This document shows, one piece after another, positions 1-7,681 of a DNA stretch of 53,476 nt; the first letter of the stretch is position 1; the number at the start of each line of letters is the position of its first letter. Source of the DNA: CAZJFH01 sp964545205. Lineage in GTDB: Bacteria > Pseudomonadota > Alphaproteobacteria > Rhodospirillales > Magnetospirillaceae. The position numbers and the translations under genes are program-made. The DNA lies in NCBI GenBank assembly GCA_964545205.1, contig CAZJFH010000033.1, positions 1-53,476 of the forward strand, in the 5' to 3' direction. The notes beneath the pieces are model-generated. The model was not told the DNA's origin. It saw only the letters and a program-made list of their open reading frames with translations, and did no database searches.

Positions 1-7
1 CGCCGAC

Positions 8-68
8 ACCCTCACCCTCCCCACCGCTCCGCGGTGGGTCCCCTCCCTCTCCCGCAGGCGGGAGAGGG
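8..68. repeat. Palindromic intergenic repeat, family A
   Basis: Two adjacent hairpins can be read: CCACCGC/GCGGTGG at 21-37 and CCCTCTCCCGC/GCGGGAGAGGG at 45-68. The same mosaic, an outer CACCCTCACCCTCC and a closing hairpin ending GGGAGAGGG, recurs near 3549-3666, 13670-13801, 16907-16972 and 48464-48520, always between genes. It looks like a dispersed REP/BIME-type element. Confidence 0.75.
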
Positions 69-145
69 CCTAAGTTAGCGCCTATGGGTCTCCAGACCTG
101 CTTGTTTGAAGAACTGCGCGTCTGGAGACGCGCGCTCCTGTTCGC

Positions 146-205
146 CCCCTACCCCGCCGCGACGCTCAGCACGTCGTTCTCGCGCCAGGCCCGCACGATC
201 CCGGG
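146..205 (-). repeat. Copy 1 of duplicated thioesterase 3' end
   Basis: On the minus strand this stretch encodes the peptide IVRAWRENDVLSVAAG followed by a stop at 149-151. That is the exact C-terminus of the intact thioesterase at 1072-1596. Further upstream on the minus strand a GKVAA match to the same protein can be seen after a gap of about 30 codons, so this is a decayed fragment and not a gene. Together with copy 2 at 856 it brackets hicAB. Confidence 0.8.
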
Positions 206-253
206 CTCGACCAGGTCTGTCGCTCCAAATGATGCCGCCGCCACCTTGCCCTT

Positions 254-274
254 GATAGCGCAGCCCGCTATCAT
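254..274 (+). promoter_or_regulatory. Candidate hicAB operator and -10 region
   Basis: The 7-base inverted repeat GATAGCG (254-260) / CGCTATC (266-272) has a 5-base spacer and ends seven bases before the hicA start. A TATCAT hexamer at 269-274 could be a -10 box, which would make the message nearly leaderless. HicB antitoxins commonly autorepress through palindromes at this position. Assigning this site to HicB is inference. Confidence 0.4.
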
Positions 275-280
275 GCTTCG

Positions 281-535
281 ATGAACAAGGCAAACCGCCA
301 GACGCTTGCCGCCATCTTTGCCCGGCCGACACGGGCGGACGTGCGGTGGGCGGATGTCGAGGCCCTGGTGCGGGCGCTCGGCGGCGAGGTCGTCGAGCGG
401 CAAGGCAGCCGCGTCGCGCTGATCCTCAACGGCGTGCGCGCCGTCTTCCACCGCCCCCACCCTCGGCCCGAGGCCAAGAAGGGGGCCGTCGACGCGGTGC
501 GCCAGTTTCTTACCAACGCAGGTGTGACGCCATGA
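281..535 (+). CDS. hicA: HicA-type mRNA interferase toxin
   Basis: This is an 84-residue protein of the HicA family, small double-stranded-RNA-binding-fold ribonucleases that cleave mRNA when released from HicB. It has the subfamily pattern GSRV-x-LNG followed by FHRPHP near residues 60-65, where the His residues are the probable catalytic positions. The more familiar GSH motif reads GSR here, which I believe is normal for this short subtype. The stop codon overlaps the hicB start (ATGA, 532-535), so translation is coupled. No clear Shine-Dalgarno sequence precedes the ATG at 281. The pair lies between two fragments of a neighbouring gene's 3' end, pointing to acquisition as a cassette. Confidence 0.85.
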   Translation: MNKANRQTLAAIFARPTRADVRWADVEALVRALGGEVVERQGSRVALILNGVRAVFHRPHPRPEAKKGAVDAVRQFLTNAGVTP

Positions 536-855
536 TGGAATACAAGGGCTACGTCGCCGGCCCGATCGAGATCGATCCCGAGGACGGCACGCTGTCCGGC
601 ACCGTCGCCGGCCTGAAGGACGTGATCCATTTCGAAGGCCGCACGGCGGACGAATTGCAGCAGTCCTTCCGCGACGGCATCGACGACTATCTGGCGCTAT
701 GCGCCGAGCGCGGCGAGGAGCCCGACCGGCCGTTCAACGGCAAGATACTGGTGCGCACCGACCCGACGCTGCACCGGAAGGCCGCCCTGCGCGCGGCCGC
801 CGAAGGCGTCAGCCTCAGCCAGTGGATTTCGCGCCAGATCGACCGGGCGCCCTAA
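532..855 (+). CDS. hicB: HicB-type antitoxin
   Basis: This is a 107-residue antitoxin partner of the upstream HicA. The N-terminal part (YKGYVAGPIEID, then GLKDVIHFEG and a DGIDDYLALC helix) is the partially degraded RNase H-like HicB fold that masks the toxin. The C-terminal part (KILVRTDPTLHRKAALRAA, then SLSQWISRQI) is a ribbon-helix-helix DNA-binding domain expected to repress the operon. The start is ATG at 532, overlapping the hicA stop; a second ATG follows at 535. The TAA stop (853-855) is immediately followed by copy 2 of the duplicated thioesterase 3' end, so the right junction of the cassette coincides with the end of the gene. Confidence 0.88.
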   Translation: MMEYKGYVAGPIEIDPEDGTLSGTVAGLKDVIHFEGRTADELQQSFRDGIDDYLALCAERGEEPDRPFNGKILVRTDPTLHRKAALRAAAEGVSLSQWISRQIDRAP

Positions 856-906
856 CCCCTACCCCGCCGCGACGCTCGGCACGTCGTTTTCGCGCCACGC
901 CCGCAC
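856..906 (-). repeat. Copy 2 of duplicated thioesterase 3' end
   Basis: On the minus strand it encodes VVRAWRENDVPSVAAG and a stop at 859-861. This nearly equals the C-terminus of the intact thioesterase (VRAWRENDVLSVAAG), with one Leu-to-Pro change. It begins directly after the hicB stop codon. Copies 1, 2 and 3 (inside the intact gene from 1069) are spaced 710 and 213 bases apart. Confidence 0.8.
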
Positions 907-945
907 AACGTCGGACGGGCTCCAGCCGGGCAGTGCTTCCGTTGA

Positions 946-1050
946 ACCACAGAGACACCGAGGCACAGAGACGGCACAGAGAGGACCTTTTTGCGCGAAG
1001 CGCGGTCCATCCTTCTCTGTGCTCCCTCTGTGTCTCTGTGTCTCTGTGGT
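946..1050. repeat. Long inverted repeat rich in CACAGAGAC
   Basis: The left arm, about 946-983, is built of CCACAGAGACACCG-like units. The right arm, about 1015-1050, is its approximate reverse complement ending TGTCTCTGTGGT. The centre also pairs (GGACC at about 983, GGTCC at about 1006), giving a hairpin of roughly 100 bases. Repeats of this ACAGAGACACAGAG type are scattered in many unrelated bacterial genomes. Here it lies precisely between copies 2 and 3 of the thioesterase 3' end. Confidence 0.75.
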
Positions 1051-1071
1051 GAACCTCGGGCGCCCCAACCC

Positions 1072-1596
1072 CTACCCCGCCGCGACGCTCAGCACGTCGT
1101 TCTCGCGCCACGCCCGCACGATCTCGGGCTCGGGCGGGCTGGGCATGTCGCTGCCGGCGGCGATGGCGACCTTGCGCGGCGAGACGCGGCCGCGGCGGTC
1201 GAGGAACACGCCCTGCATCAGCGCCACCGCCGCCACCTTGCCGTGCGACTCGACGCGCTGCTCCAGGTAGAAGCGCTTGTCGTCCCAGCACAGCACGCGG
1301 GTGATCACCTCGAAGCTCTGGAACGGCTTCAAGGGCTTCTTGTAGCGGATGTTGGTGGCCCCCAGCACCGCCTGCCAGCGCTTCTTCATCATCGTGCGCC
1401 AGATGCCGTTGCGCAGCAGCAGGTCGACGCGGCCCAAATCCATCACCGACAGATAGCGCGCGTTGTTCATGTGCAGGTTGGGGTCGAGGTCGAGCGGCCA
1501 GACGCGAAAGCGCAGCCGCGATTCCTCGAGGAATCCCAGCCGGCGGCCGAACAGCGCGGCCAGCGCGACCAGGAACAGTCGGAAATACAGGGTCAT
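1072..1596 (-). CDS. Acyl-CoA thioesterase, hotdog fold (4HBT/THEM6-like)
   Basis: This 174-residue protein probably hydrolyses acyl-CoA thioesters. An N-terminal hydrophobic segment (residues about 3-17) may anchor it to the membrane. It is followed by the hotdog signature DLDPNLHMNNARYLSVMDLG (residues about 36-55), in which the Asp and the HMNN run are typical of the 4HBT_2 group. It is the last gene of the leftward beta-oxidation cluster, separated from the acyl-CoA dehydrogenase by a palindromic repeat. Its C-terminal 15-20 codons occur twice more, at 146 and 856. The substrate cannot be read from sequence. Confidence 0.8.
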   Translation of the reverse strand: MTLYFRLFLVALAALFGRRLGFLEESRLRFRVWPLDLDPNLHMNNARYLSVMDLGRVDLLLRNGIWRTMMKKRWQAVLGATNIRYKKPLKPFQSFEVITRVLCWDDKRFYLEQRVESHGKVAAVALMQGVFLDRRGRVSPRKVAIAAGSDMPSPPEPEIVRAWRENDVLSVAAG

Positions 1597-1647
1597 GGTG
1601 TGATCCGGACTAGCTGTCGAGCATGCAGTTGGCCGTTCCGCCCCTCC

Positions 1648-1767
1648 TCGTCACCCCCGCGAAAGCGGGGGTCCACGTCGGTGGCATCATCTTCCACCCT
1701 CGTCACCCCCGGGCTTGACCCGGGGGTCCATGGATTGCCGGGTCGGGCCCGGCACTGACGAGGAAGG
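1648..1767. repeat. Palindromic intergenic repeats, family B
   Basis: Two hairpin units stand in tandem: CCCCCGCGAAAGCGGGGG near 1653-1670 and CCCCCGGGCTTGACCCGGGG near 1706-1727. A GCCGGGTCGGGCCCGGC palindrome follows. The units are preceded by CTCGTCA and followed by GGTCCA. Related units occur near 24960, 25115, 26330 and 37560. They separate the thioesterase from the acyl-CoA dehydrogenase and may attenuate transcription between them. Confidence 0.7.
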
Positions 1768-1772
1768 AAGGA

Positions 1773-3530
1773 TCAGAACGCCGCCTCCTCGAACGCCATC
1801 ATCGCTTGGCCGCCGGCCATGATCTGGGCGAACAGGGCCGAGCTCTGCGGCAGCACGCGGGTCATGTAGAAGCGCGCGGTGGCGATCTTGGCCTGGTGGA
1901 AGGCGTCGTCCCTGCCCATCGCCGCCTCGGCCATGCGCGCCCACATCCAGCCCATCGCCACCAGGCCGAACAGCCGCAGGTACTCGCTGGCGGCGGCGCC
2001 GGCCTCGTCGGGATCGGCCAGGCCCTTCTGGGCCAGCAGGGCGGTGGCCTGCTGCAGGCGGCCGAAGGCCTTGGCCAGCGGCATGACGAACTCGCCCATC
2101 GCGTCGTCGTCCATCGCCTGCTCGATCCACGCGGCGACCGGATGGAAGAAGCGGCGCAGATAGCGGCCCATATGGGCCGGCATCTTGCGCCCGACCAGGT
2201 CGAGGGCCTGGATGCCGTTGGCGCCCTCGTAGATCTGGGCGATGCGGGCGTCGCGCACGAACTGCTCCATGCCGTGCTCGCGGATGTAGCCGTGGCCGCC
2301 GAACACCTGGACGCCGAGATTGGTGGTCTCGAAGCCGAGATCGGTGAACAGCGCCTTGACCACCGGCGTCATCAGCGCCACCAGGTCCTCGGCCTCCTGG
2401 CGGGCCTTGGCGTCTGGGTCGCGCTGCGCGCGGTCGACATGCCAGGCGACCCAGGCGGTCATCGCCCGCATGCCCTCGACGTAAGCGCGCATGGTCAGCA
2501 GCATGCGGCGGACGTCCGGGTGGACGATGATCGGATCGGCGGCCAGCTCGGGATGCTTCGCGCCCTTCAGCGCCCGGCCCTGCAGCCGCTCGCGGGCATA
2601 GGCGACGGCGCCCTGGTAGGACGCCTCGGCCAGGCCGAGGCCCTGGATGCCGACGGCCAGGCGCTCCTCGTTCATCATCGTGAACATGTAGCGCATGCCC
2701 TTGTGCAGCTCGCCGACCAGCCAGCCCGTGGCGCCGTCGAAGTTCATCACGCAGGTCGACGACGCCTTGATGCCCATCTTGTGCTCGATCGAACCGCAGG
2801 CGACGCCGTTGCGGCTGCCGTCGGGCAGGACCTTGGGCACCACGAACAGGCTGATTCCCTTGGTGCCCTTCGGCGCGTCGGGGGCGCGGGCCAGCACCAG
2901 ATGGACGATGTTGTCGGTCAGGTCGTGCTCGCCCGACGAGATGAAGATCTTGGTGCCGGTGACCCGCCACGAGCCGTCGTCCTGCGGCAGCGCCCTGGTG
3001 CGCACCAGGCCGAGATCGGTGCCGCAATGCGGCTCGGTCAGGCACATGGTGCCGGCCCATTCGCCCGAGACCAGCCTGGGCAGGTAGCGGTCCTTGAGCT
3101 CCTGGGTGGCGTGGGCGTGCAGCGCCTTGTAGGCGCCGTGGCTCAGGCCGGGATAGATGCCGAAGGACAGGTTGGCCGAGCAGATCATCTCGGTGACCAG
3201 CGCGTTGAGGCTGGTCGGCAGGCCCTGGCCGCCGTATCCGGGGTCGCAGGCGATGCCGGTCCAGCCGCCGTCGCGGAACGTGGCGTAGGCTTCGCGGAAG
3301 CCCTTGGGCGTCGTGACTTCACCGCCCTCGAACCGGCAGCCTTCCTCGTCGCCGGAGCGGTTGAGCGGCTGCAGCACCTGCTCGCAGACCTTGGCCGCCT
3401 CGTCGAGGATCGGCTCGACCAGGTCCGGCGTCATCTCCTCGCAGCCGGGCAGCCCCTGCAGCCGGTCGAGTCCGACGAAGGTGTCGAGCACGAAGCGCAT
3501 GTCGCGCAGCGGCGCCTTGTATTCGGGCAT
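1773..3530 (-). CDS. Acyl-CoA dehydrogenase (FadE/DmdC-like)
   Basis: This 585-residue FAD enzyme performs the first oxidation of beta-oxidation, acyl-CoA to trans-2-enoyl-CoA. The N-terminal helical extension (from MPEYKAPLRDM) is typical of the roughly 590-residue DmdC/C-terminal-domain group. The FAD/substrate region includes MCLTEPHCGTDLG (162-174) and FISSGEHD (196-203). The catalytic Glu is E435 in IYEGANGIQALD. A C-terminal helical domain follows (about 460-585). The ATG at 3530 is the only start fitting the family N-terminus. A family-A repeat separates it from the upstream hydroxyacyl-CoA dehydrogenase gene. A methylmercaptopropionyl-CoA role is possible, but general fatty acyl-CoA is likelier given the neighbours. 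Confidence 0.92.
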   Translation of the reverse strand: MPEYKAPLRDMRFVLDTFVGLDRLQGLPGCEEMTPDLVEPILDEAAKVCEQVLQPLNRSGDEEGCRFEGGEVTTPKGFREAYATFRDGGWTGIACDPGYGGQGLPTSLNALVTEMICSANLSFGIYPGLSHGAYKALHAHATQELKDRYLPRLVSGEWAGTMCLTEPHCGTDLGLVRTRALPQDDGSWRVTGTKIFISSGEHDLTDNIVHLVLARAPDAPKGTKGISLFVVPKVLPDGSRNGVACGSIEHKMGIKASSTCVMNFDGATGWLVGELHKGMRYMFTMMNEERLAVGIQGLGLAEASYQGAVAYARERLQGRALKGAKHPELAADPIIVHPDVRRMLLTMRAYVEGMRAMTAWVAWHVDRAQRDPDAKARQEAEDLVALMTPVVKALFTDLGFETTNLGVQVFGGHGYIREHGMEQFVRDARIAQIYEGANGIQALDLVGRKMPAHMGRYLRRFFHPVAAWIEQAMDDDAMGEFVMPLAKAFGRLQQATALLAQKGLADPDEAGAAASEYLRLFGLVAMGWMWARMAEAAMGRDDAFHQAKIATARFYMTRVLPQSSALFAQIMAGGQAMMAFEEAAF

Positions 3531-3548
3531 TGTTCCCTCCGGTTGATG

Positions 3549-3666
3549 CTCCCTCCCCCGCCTGCGGGGGAGGGTCGGGGTGGGGGCTGCGCACCGACGG
3601 CGGAGCGCCACCCTCACCCTCCCGGCCTGCGGCCGGGCCCCTCCCTCTCCCGCGGGCGGGAGAGGG
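3549..3666. repeat. Palindromic intergenic repeat, family A, full length
   Basis: This copy shows the whole mosaic: CTCCCCCGCCTGCGGGGGAG, then GGGGTGGGGGC, a variable centre, CCACCCTCACCCTCC, the hairpin CGGCCTGCGGCCG, and CCCTCTCCCGC/GCGGGAGAGGG. It fills the gap between the hydroxyacyl-CoA dehydrogenase stop and the acyl-CoA dehydrogenase start. It closely resembles the copy at 13670-13801. Confidence 0.8.
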
Positions 3667-3673
3667 CAAGTTT

Positions 3674-5986
3674 TCAGTTGCGCAGCGGCTTGCCGGTCTC
3701 GAGCATGTGCTCGATGCGGGCCAGCGTGTCGGGATGGCGGACCAGGTCCATGAACGCCTTGCGCTCCAGCGCCAGCATCCGCTCCTCGGTCAGCGTCTCG
3801 GTGACGTCGGTGTCGCCGCCCGACAGGACCTCGGCCAGCTTGACGGCGACGACGGCGTCGTGCGCGGTGGCCTTGCCGAGCTGGCGGAAGCCGTCGACGG
3901 CGATCGCCATCGCCGCCTTGGCCGACGGCCCGGGAAGCTGGTACTCGGGCGGCTCCGGCGGCGCGTAGCCGTCGACCAAGCTCAGCGCGCGCGCCTTGGC
4001 CTCGGCCAGCAGGCGGTCGCGGTTGAAGGTGACGCCGTCCTCGGGGCCGAAGAACGCCAGCTCCTTGGCCTCGAAGGCCGACTTGGCGACGGTGGCGGTC
4101 GAGATGATCTCGAACGCCTTGGCGACGCTGGGCATCGGCCCGCGCGGCAGGTCGGGCCGCGCCGACCAGCGCCGCAGCATCGCCGCGCAGCCGCCCCAGG
4201 CCGGCACGACGCCGACGCCGACCTCGACCAGGCCGGTATAGGTCTCGGCATGGGCCTGCACCGCGTCGCAGTGCAGCAGCACCTCGCAGCCGCCGCCCAG
4301 GGCCATGCCCGACGGCGCGCCGACCACCGGGAACGGCGCGTAGCGCAGGGCGCGGTAGGTCTCCTGGCCCTCCTCGACCATGCGCTCGATCTCGGGCCAC
4401 AGGCCGATATTGGCCGCGAACAGCGCCAGGCCGATATTGGCGCCGACCGAGAAGTTGCTGCCCTCGTTGTGGACGACCATCGCCTTGTGGCCCTTGGCCG
4501 GCACCAGCTTGATCGCCTTGCGGATCATCGCCAGGACCTCGGGGTCGATGGCGTTCATCTTGGTGTGGAACTCCAGGCAGACGACGCCGTCGCCGATGTC
4601 CCACAGGCTGGCCGAGCCGTTGCTGGCGATCGGCTTGGTGGCGCGCTTGACGTCGGCGAGCAGCAGCACGCCCTCGGGCCGCACCACGTCGTGGTAGCCG
4701 CCGTCGCGGCCGAAGAACCGCAGCCGGCCGTCCTCGACGCGATAGAACGTACCCTCGCCGACGCTCTCGACCAGCTTCGGCACCGCCATGCCGCGCTCGC
4801 GGAGCTGGCCGGCGAGCCAGGCGGCGCCGACGCGGTCGATCAGCTCGAACGGGCCGTATTTCCAGGCGTAGCCCAGCTTCATCGCCTCGTCGACGGCGAC
4901 GATGTCGTCGGCGATCTCGCCGACCAGTTCGGCGGCGTAGGACAGCGTGCCGGCCAGCACCTTCCAGGCGTAGCGGCCGCCCTTGTCGCCATGGGTCAGC
5001 AGCGCCCGCAGGCCGCCCTCCCTGGCGGCGTCGACGCTGTCGAGCGACGCCTTGACCGCGGTGCGATAGGCGCCGGTCTCGAGGTCGACCGCCTGCTTGA
5101 CCTTGCCGCCGCCGGACTTGTCGATGCGGTAGAAGCCGCCCTTGCCCTTCCGCCCGGTATAGCCCTCGGCGATCATCCGCTCGATCACCGGCATCGGCCG
5201 CAGCACGGCGTGCAGGGCGTCGGCCTTCGGCAGCGCGCCGGCCATCGACGCGATGACGTGCGGCATCAGGTCGAGCCCGACCAGGTCGAGCAGGCCGAAC
5301 ACGCCGGTCTTCGGGATGCCCATCGGCTTGCCGATGACCGCGTCCGCCTCCTCGACGGTGATCTTCTCGTCGACGGCGTGGAACACCGCCGCCTGCAGCC
5401 AGTAGACGCCGATGCGGTTGGCGATGAAGCCGGGGGTGTCGTGGCAGTCGATCACCGTCTTGCCGAGGCGGCGGTCGGCGAAGTCGCGCACCCGCGCGAC
5501 GGTTTCCGGCCTGGTCGCGGCGCCGGCGACGACCTCGAGCAGCCGCATGTAGCGCGGCGGATTGAAGAAATGGGTGATGCAGAAGTCGCCGGCGAAGGCC
5601 GCCGGCAGCCCCTCCATCAGCGCGCCGAGCGGGATGGTCGAGGTGTTCGACGACACCACCGCGCCGGGCCGCTTGACCTCGGCCAGCTTGCGGTAGAGGT
5701 CCTGCTTGACGTCGATGCGCTCGACGACGGCCTCGACGATCCAGTCGCACTCGGCGAGCCGGGCGAGGTCGCCGTCGATGCTGCCGGGCGTGACCAGCCT
5801 GGCCGCCTTCTTCGACATGAACGGCGCCGGATCGGCCTTGAGCATCTTCTGCACGGCCTCGGCGGCGGTCTCGGCCTTCAGGTCGAGCAGCAGCACGGGC
5901 ACCCCGGCATTGGCGACATGGGCGGCGATGCCCGCCCCCATCACCCCGGCGCCGATCACCGCCACCTTGCGGATCGGTTCGCTCAT
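3674..5986 (-). CDS. 3-hydroxyacyl-CoA dehydrogenase / enoyl-CoA hydratase fusion
   Basis: This 770-residue bifunctional enzyme carries out the hydration and second oxidation of beta-oxidation. The dehydrogenase half comes first: a Rossmann motif GAGVMGAGIA (12-21), the catalytic ITHFFNPPRYMRLLE region with His139, and C-terminal 3HCDH domains to about residue 400. A crotonase domain follows from about 440, with an oxyanion-hole GMALGGGCEV motif and both acidic positions (GGGCEV and LVEVGVG) retained. This order is the reverse of E. coli FadB and resembles Bacillus FadN. The ATG at 5986 overlaps the thiolase stop (ATGA), so the two are translationally coupled. Confidence 0.93.
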   Translation of the reverse strand: MSEPIRKVAVIGAGVMGAGIAAHVANAGVPVLLLDLKAETAAEAVQKMLKADPAPFMSKKAARLVTPGSIDGDLARLAECDWIVEAVVERIDVKQDLYRKLAEVKRPGAVVSSNTSTIPLGALMEGLPAAFAGDFCITHFFNPPRYMRLLEVVAGAATRPETVARVRDFADRRLGKTVIDCHDTPGFIANRIGVYWLQAAVFHAVDEKITVEEADAVIGKPMGIPKTGVFGLLDLVGLDLMPHVIASMAGALPKADALHAVLRPMPVIERMIAEGYTGRKGKGGFYRIDKSGGGKVKQAVDLETGAYRTAVKASLDSVDAAREGGLRALLTHGDKGGRYAWKVLAGTLSYAAELVGEIADDIVAVDEAMKLGYAWKYGPFELIDRVGAAWLAGQLRERGMAVPKLVESVGEGTFYRVEDGRLRFFGRDGGYHDVVRPEGVLLLADVKRATKPIASNGSASLWDIGDGVVCLEFHTKMNAIDPEVLAMIRKAIKLVPAKGHKAMVVHNEGSNFSVGANIGLALFAANIGLWPEIERMVEEGQETYRALRYAPFPVVGAPSGMALGGGCEVLLHCDAVQAHAETYTGLVEVGVGVVPAWGGCAAMLRRWSARPDLPRGPMPSVAKAFEIISTATVAKSAFEAKELAFFGPEDGVTFNRDRLLAEAKARALSLVDGYAPPEPPEYQLPGPSAKAAMAIAVDGFRQLGKATAHDAVVAVKLAEVLSGGDTDVTETLTEERMLALERKAFMDLVRHPDTLARIEHMLETGKPLRN

Positions 5987-7122
5987 CACACCGCCTCCAG
6001 GATGGTGGCGATGCCCTGGCCGCCGCCGATGCACTGGGTCGCCAGCGCGTAGCGGCCGCCGGTGCGCTTGAGGATCTGCGCCGCCTTGCCGGTGATGCGG
6101 GCGCCGGTGGCGCCGAGCGGATGGCCGAGCGCGATGGCGCCGCCGTCGAGATTGACCTTGGCGGGATCGAGCCCGAGGTCGCGGATGCAGGCCAGGGCCT
6201 GCGAGGCGAAGGCCTCGTTGAGCTCGATCACGTCGAGGTCCGCGACCGTCAGCCCGGCGCGGGCCAGGGCCTTGTTGGTGGCGGCGATCGGGCCGATGCC
6301 CATGATCTCGGCGGCGCAGCCGGCGACCGCGATCGCCCTGATCCGCGCCAGCGGCGTCAGGCCCTTCCTGGCCGCGTAGTCCTCCGAGCACACCAGCACC
6401 GCCGCCGCGCCGTCGGTCAGCGGCGACGAGGTGCCGGCGGTGACCGAGCCCTCGGCGTCGAAGGCCGGCTTCAGCACCGCCAGGCTGTCGGGCGTCGTGT
6501 CGGGACGGACGCAGCCGTCGCGCTCGACGGTAAGGCCGCGGTCGCGGATCGGCACGATCTCGGCGTCGAAGCGCCCCTCGGCCTGCGCGGCGGCGGCGCG
6601 GCGGTGGCTCTCGACGGCGAAGGCCTCCTGCTCGGCGCGGCTGATCTCCCAGCGCTTCGCGACGTTCTCGGCGGTCTCGCCCATGCCCATGTAGGCCTGG
6701 GGATAGGTGTCGTAGAGGCCGGGATGCGGCAGCGGGTTGAAGCCCATGATCGGCACCCGGGTCATCGACTCGACGCCGGCGCAGACGAAGGCCTCGCCGG
6801 CGTTCATCTGGACGGCGCCGGCCGCCATGTGCACCGAGGTCATCGACGAGCCGCAGAAGCGGTTGACGGTCACCGCGCCGACGCCCTGCGGCAGGCCGGC
6901 GCGGAAGGCGATCAGCCGGGCGACGTTCAGGCCCTGCTCGCCCTCGGGAAAGGCGCAGCCGACGATGACGTCCTCGAGATCGTCGGCCGGCACGCCGGTG
7001 CGCGAGACCAGCGCGTCGACGACCTGCGCGGCGATCTCGTCGGGACGCACCTTGGCCAGTTCGCCCTTCTTCGCGAAGGTGAACGGCGAGCGGACAAACC
7101 CAGCGATGACGACGTTCTTCAT
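5986..7122 (-). CDS. Acetyl-CoA acyltransferase (thiolase, FadA-like)
   Basis: This 378-residue thiolase makes the final cleavage of 3-ketoacyl-CoA to acetyl-CoA and a shortened acyl-CoA. The nucleophilic Cys is C90 in NRFCGSSMTS. The C-terminal GHPLGATGAR His and CIGGGQG Cys motifs are intact, and NEAFASQAL is present. I chose ATG at 7122 because an AGAGGG Shine-Dalgarno sits five bases upstream; the in-frame GTG at 7128 is too close to it. It is coupled to the downstream dehydrogenase/hydratase, its usual FadAB-like partner. A MerR gene lies directly upstream. Confidence 0.93.
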   Translation of the reverse strand: MKNVVIAGFVRSPFTFAKKGELAKVRPDEIAAQVVDALVSRTGVPADDLEDVIVGCAFPEGEQGLNVARLIAFRAGLPQGVGAVTVNRFCGSSMTSVHMAAGAVQMNAGEAFVCAGVESMTRVPIMGFNPLPHPGLYDTYPQAYMGMGETAENVAKRWEISRAEQEAFAVESHRRAAAAQAEGRFDAEIVPIRDRGLTVERDGCVRPDTTPDSLAVLKPAFDAEGSVTAGTSSPLTDGAAAVLVCSEDYAARKGLTPLARIRAIAVAGCAAEIMGIGPIAATNKALARAGLTVADLDVIELNEAFASQALACIRDLGLDPAKVNLDGGAIALGHPLGATGARITGKAAQILKRTGGRYALATQCIGGGQGIATILEAV

Positions 7123-7186
7123 TTCCACCCTCTCGAGGCTTTCGGTGTCGGGACCGCAGCCGAGGGTGGCGGGAGGGCCGCGGCCG

Positions 7187-7576
7187 TCAGGCCGTGTCGC
7201 GGCTCCGCTCCAGCAGGGCGGCTTGCGCCTGCCGGTCGATGTCCCTCAGCTCGGAGATCGTGGTTTCGAGGTCCTGGCGCTGCTGCTCCAGCTCGGACAG
7301 GCGATCGCGGACCTTGGCCTGCAGCAGCTTGATCTGCTCGACGTGGCGGTGGTCGGCGTCGTAGAGGTCGAGGTATTCGCGGATCTCGGCCAGCGAGAAG
7401 CCCAGGCGCTTGCCGCGCAGGATCAGCACCAGCCGCGCCCGGTCGCGCCGGGTGTAGACCCGGGTGGTGCCGAGCCGCCGCGGCTTCAGCAGCCCCTTGG
7501 TCTCGTAGAAGCGCAAGGCGCGGGCCGTCACGCCCAGCTCGTCGGCGAGCTGGTTGACGGTGTAGAGATCGTCCAT
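7187..7576 (-). CDS. MerR-family regulator of the fatty-acid cluster (LiuR-like)
   Basis: This is a 129-residue regulator. The N-terminal MerR winged helix-turn-helix (YTVNQLADELGVTARALRFY, residues about 5-24, then GLLKPRR) is followed by the second-helix region GFSLAEIREYLDLYD and a long coiled-coil dimerisation helix (about 80-125) rich in Glu, Gln and Leu. There is no C-terminal metal-binding Cys cluster, so it is not a metal sensor. The short length, the coiled coil and the location among beta-oxidation genes match LiuR-type regulators that sense acyl-CoA derivatives. The start ATG at 7576 fits the family N-terminus. A palindrome upstream (7619) and a matching one at 9641 are probable operators. 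Confidence 0.85.
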   Translation of the reverse strand: MDDLYTVNQLADELGVTARALRFYETKGLLKPRRLGTTRVYTRRDRARLVLILRGKRLGFSLAEIREYLDLYDADHRHVEQIKLLQAKVRDRLSELEQQRQDLETTISELRDIDRQAQAALLERSRDTA

Positions 7577-7618
7577 GGCAGCCCCTGCTCCCGGCAGCTT
7601 CCGCAAGCGCCATCGCGA

Positions 7619-7632
7619 TGACGGTAACGTCA
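7619..7632. promoter_or_regulatory. Palindrome TGACGGTAACGTCA, candidate MerR operator
   Basis: The 5-base arms TGACG and CGTCA are perfect, with a GTAA centre. It lies 43 bases upstream of the merR start, in the gap behind fadD. Nearly the same palindrome (TGACGTTTACGTCA) lies at 9641-9654 in the fadD/SCP2 divergent region. The shared motif at two promoters of one functional cluster suggests one regulator, most simply the MerR protein here. Confidence 0.6.
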
Positions 7633-7681
7633 TTCAACGGCCCTGCTTGTCGATGCGGATTTAGCATACGTCCCGCCAAGG

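Noticed and set aside
281..535. HicA thought inactive because GSH reads GSR
   Set aside because: The short HicA subtype with LNG and FHRPHP motifs usually has GSR, and the His residues of FHRPHP are present, so inactivity is not supported.
3531..5750. Leftward frame running upstream of the acyl-CoA dehydrogenase start
   Set aside because: It is an open frame through a repeat and the antisense-like frame of the hydratase/dehydrogenase gene. The dehydrogenase N-terminus at 3530 fits its family.
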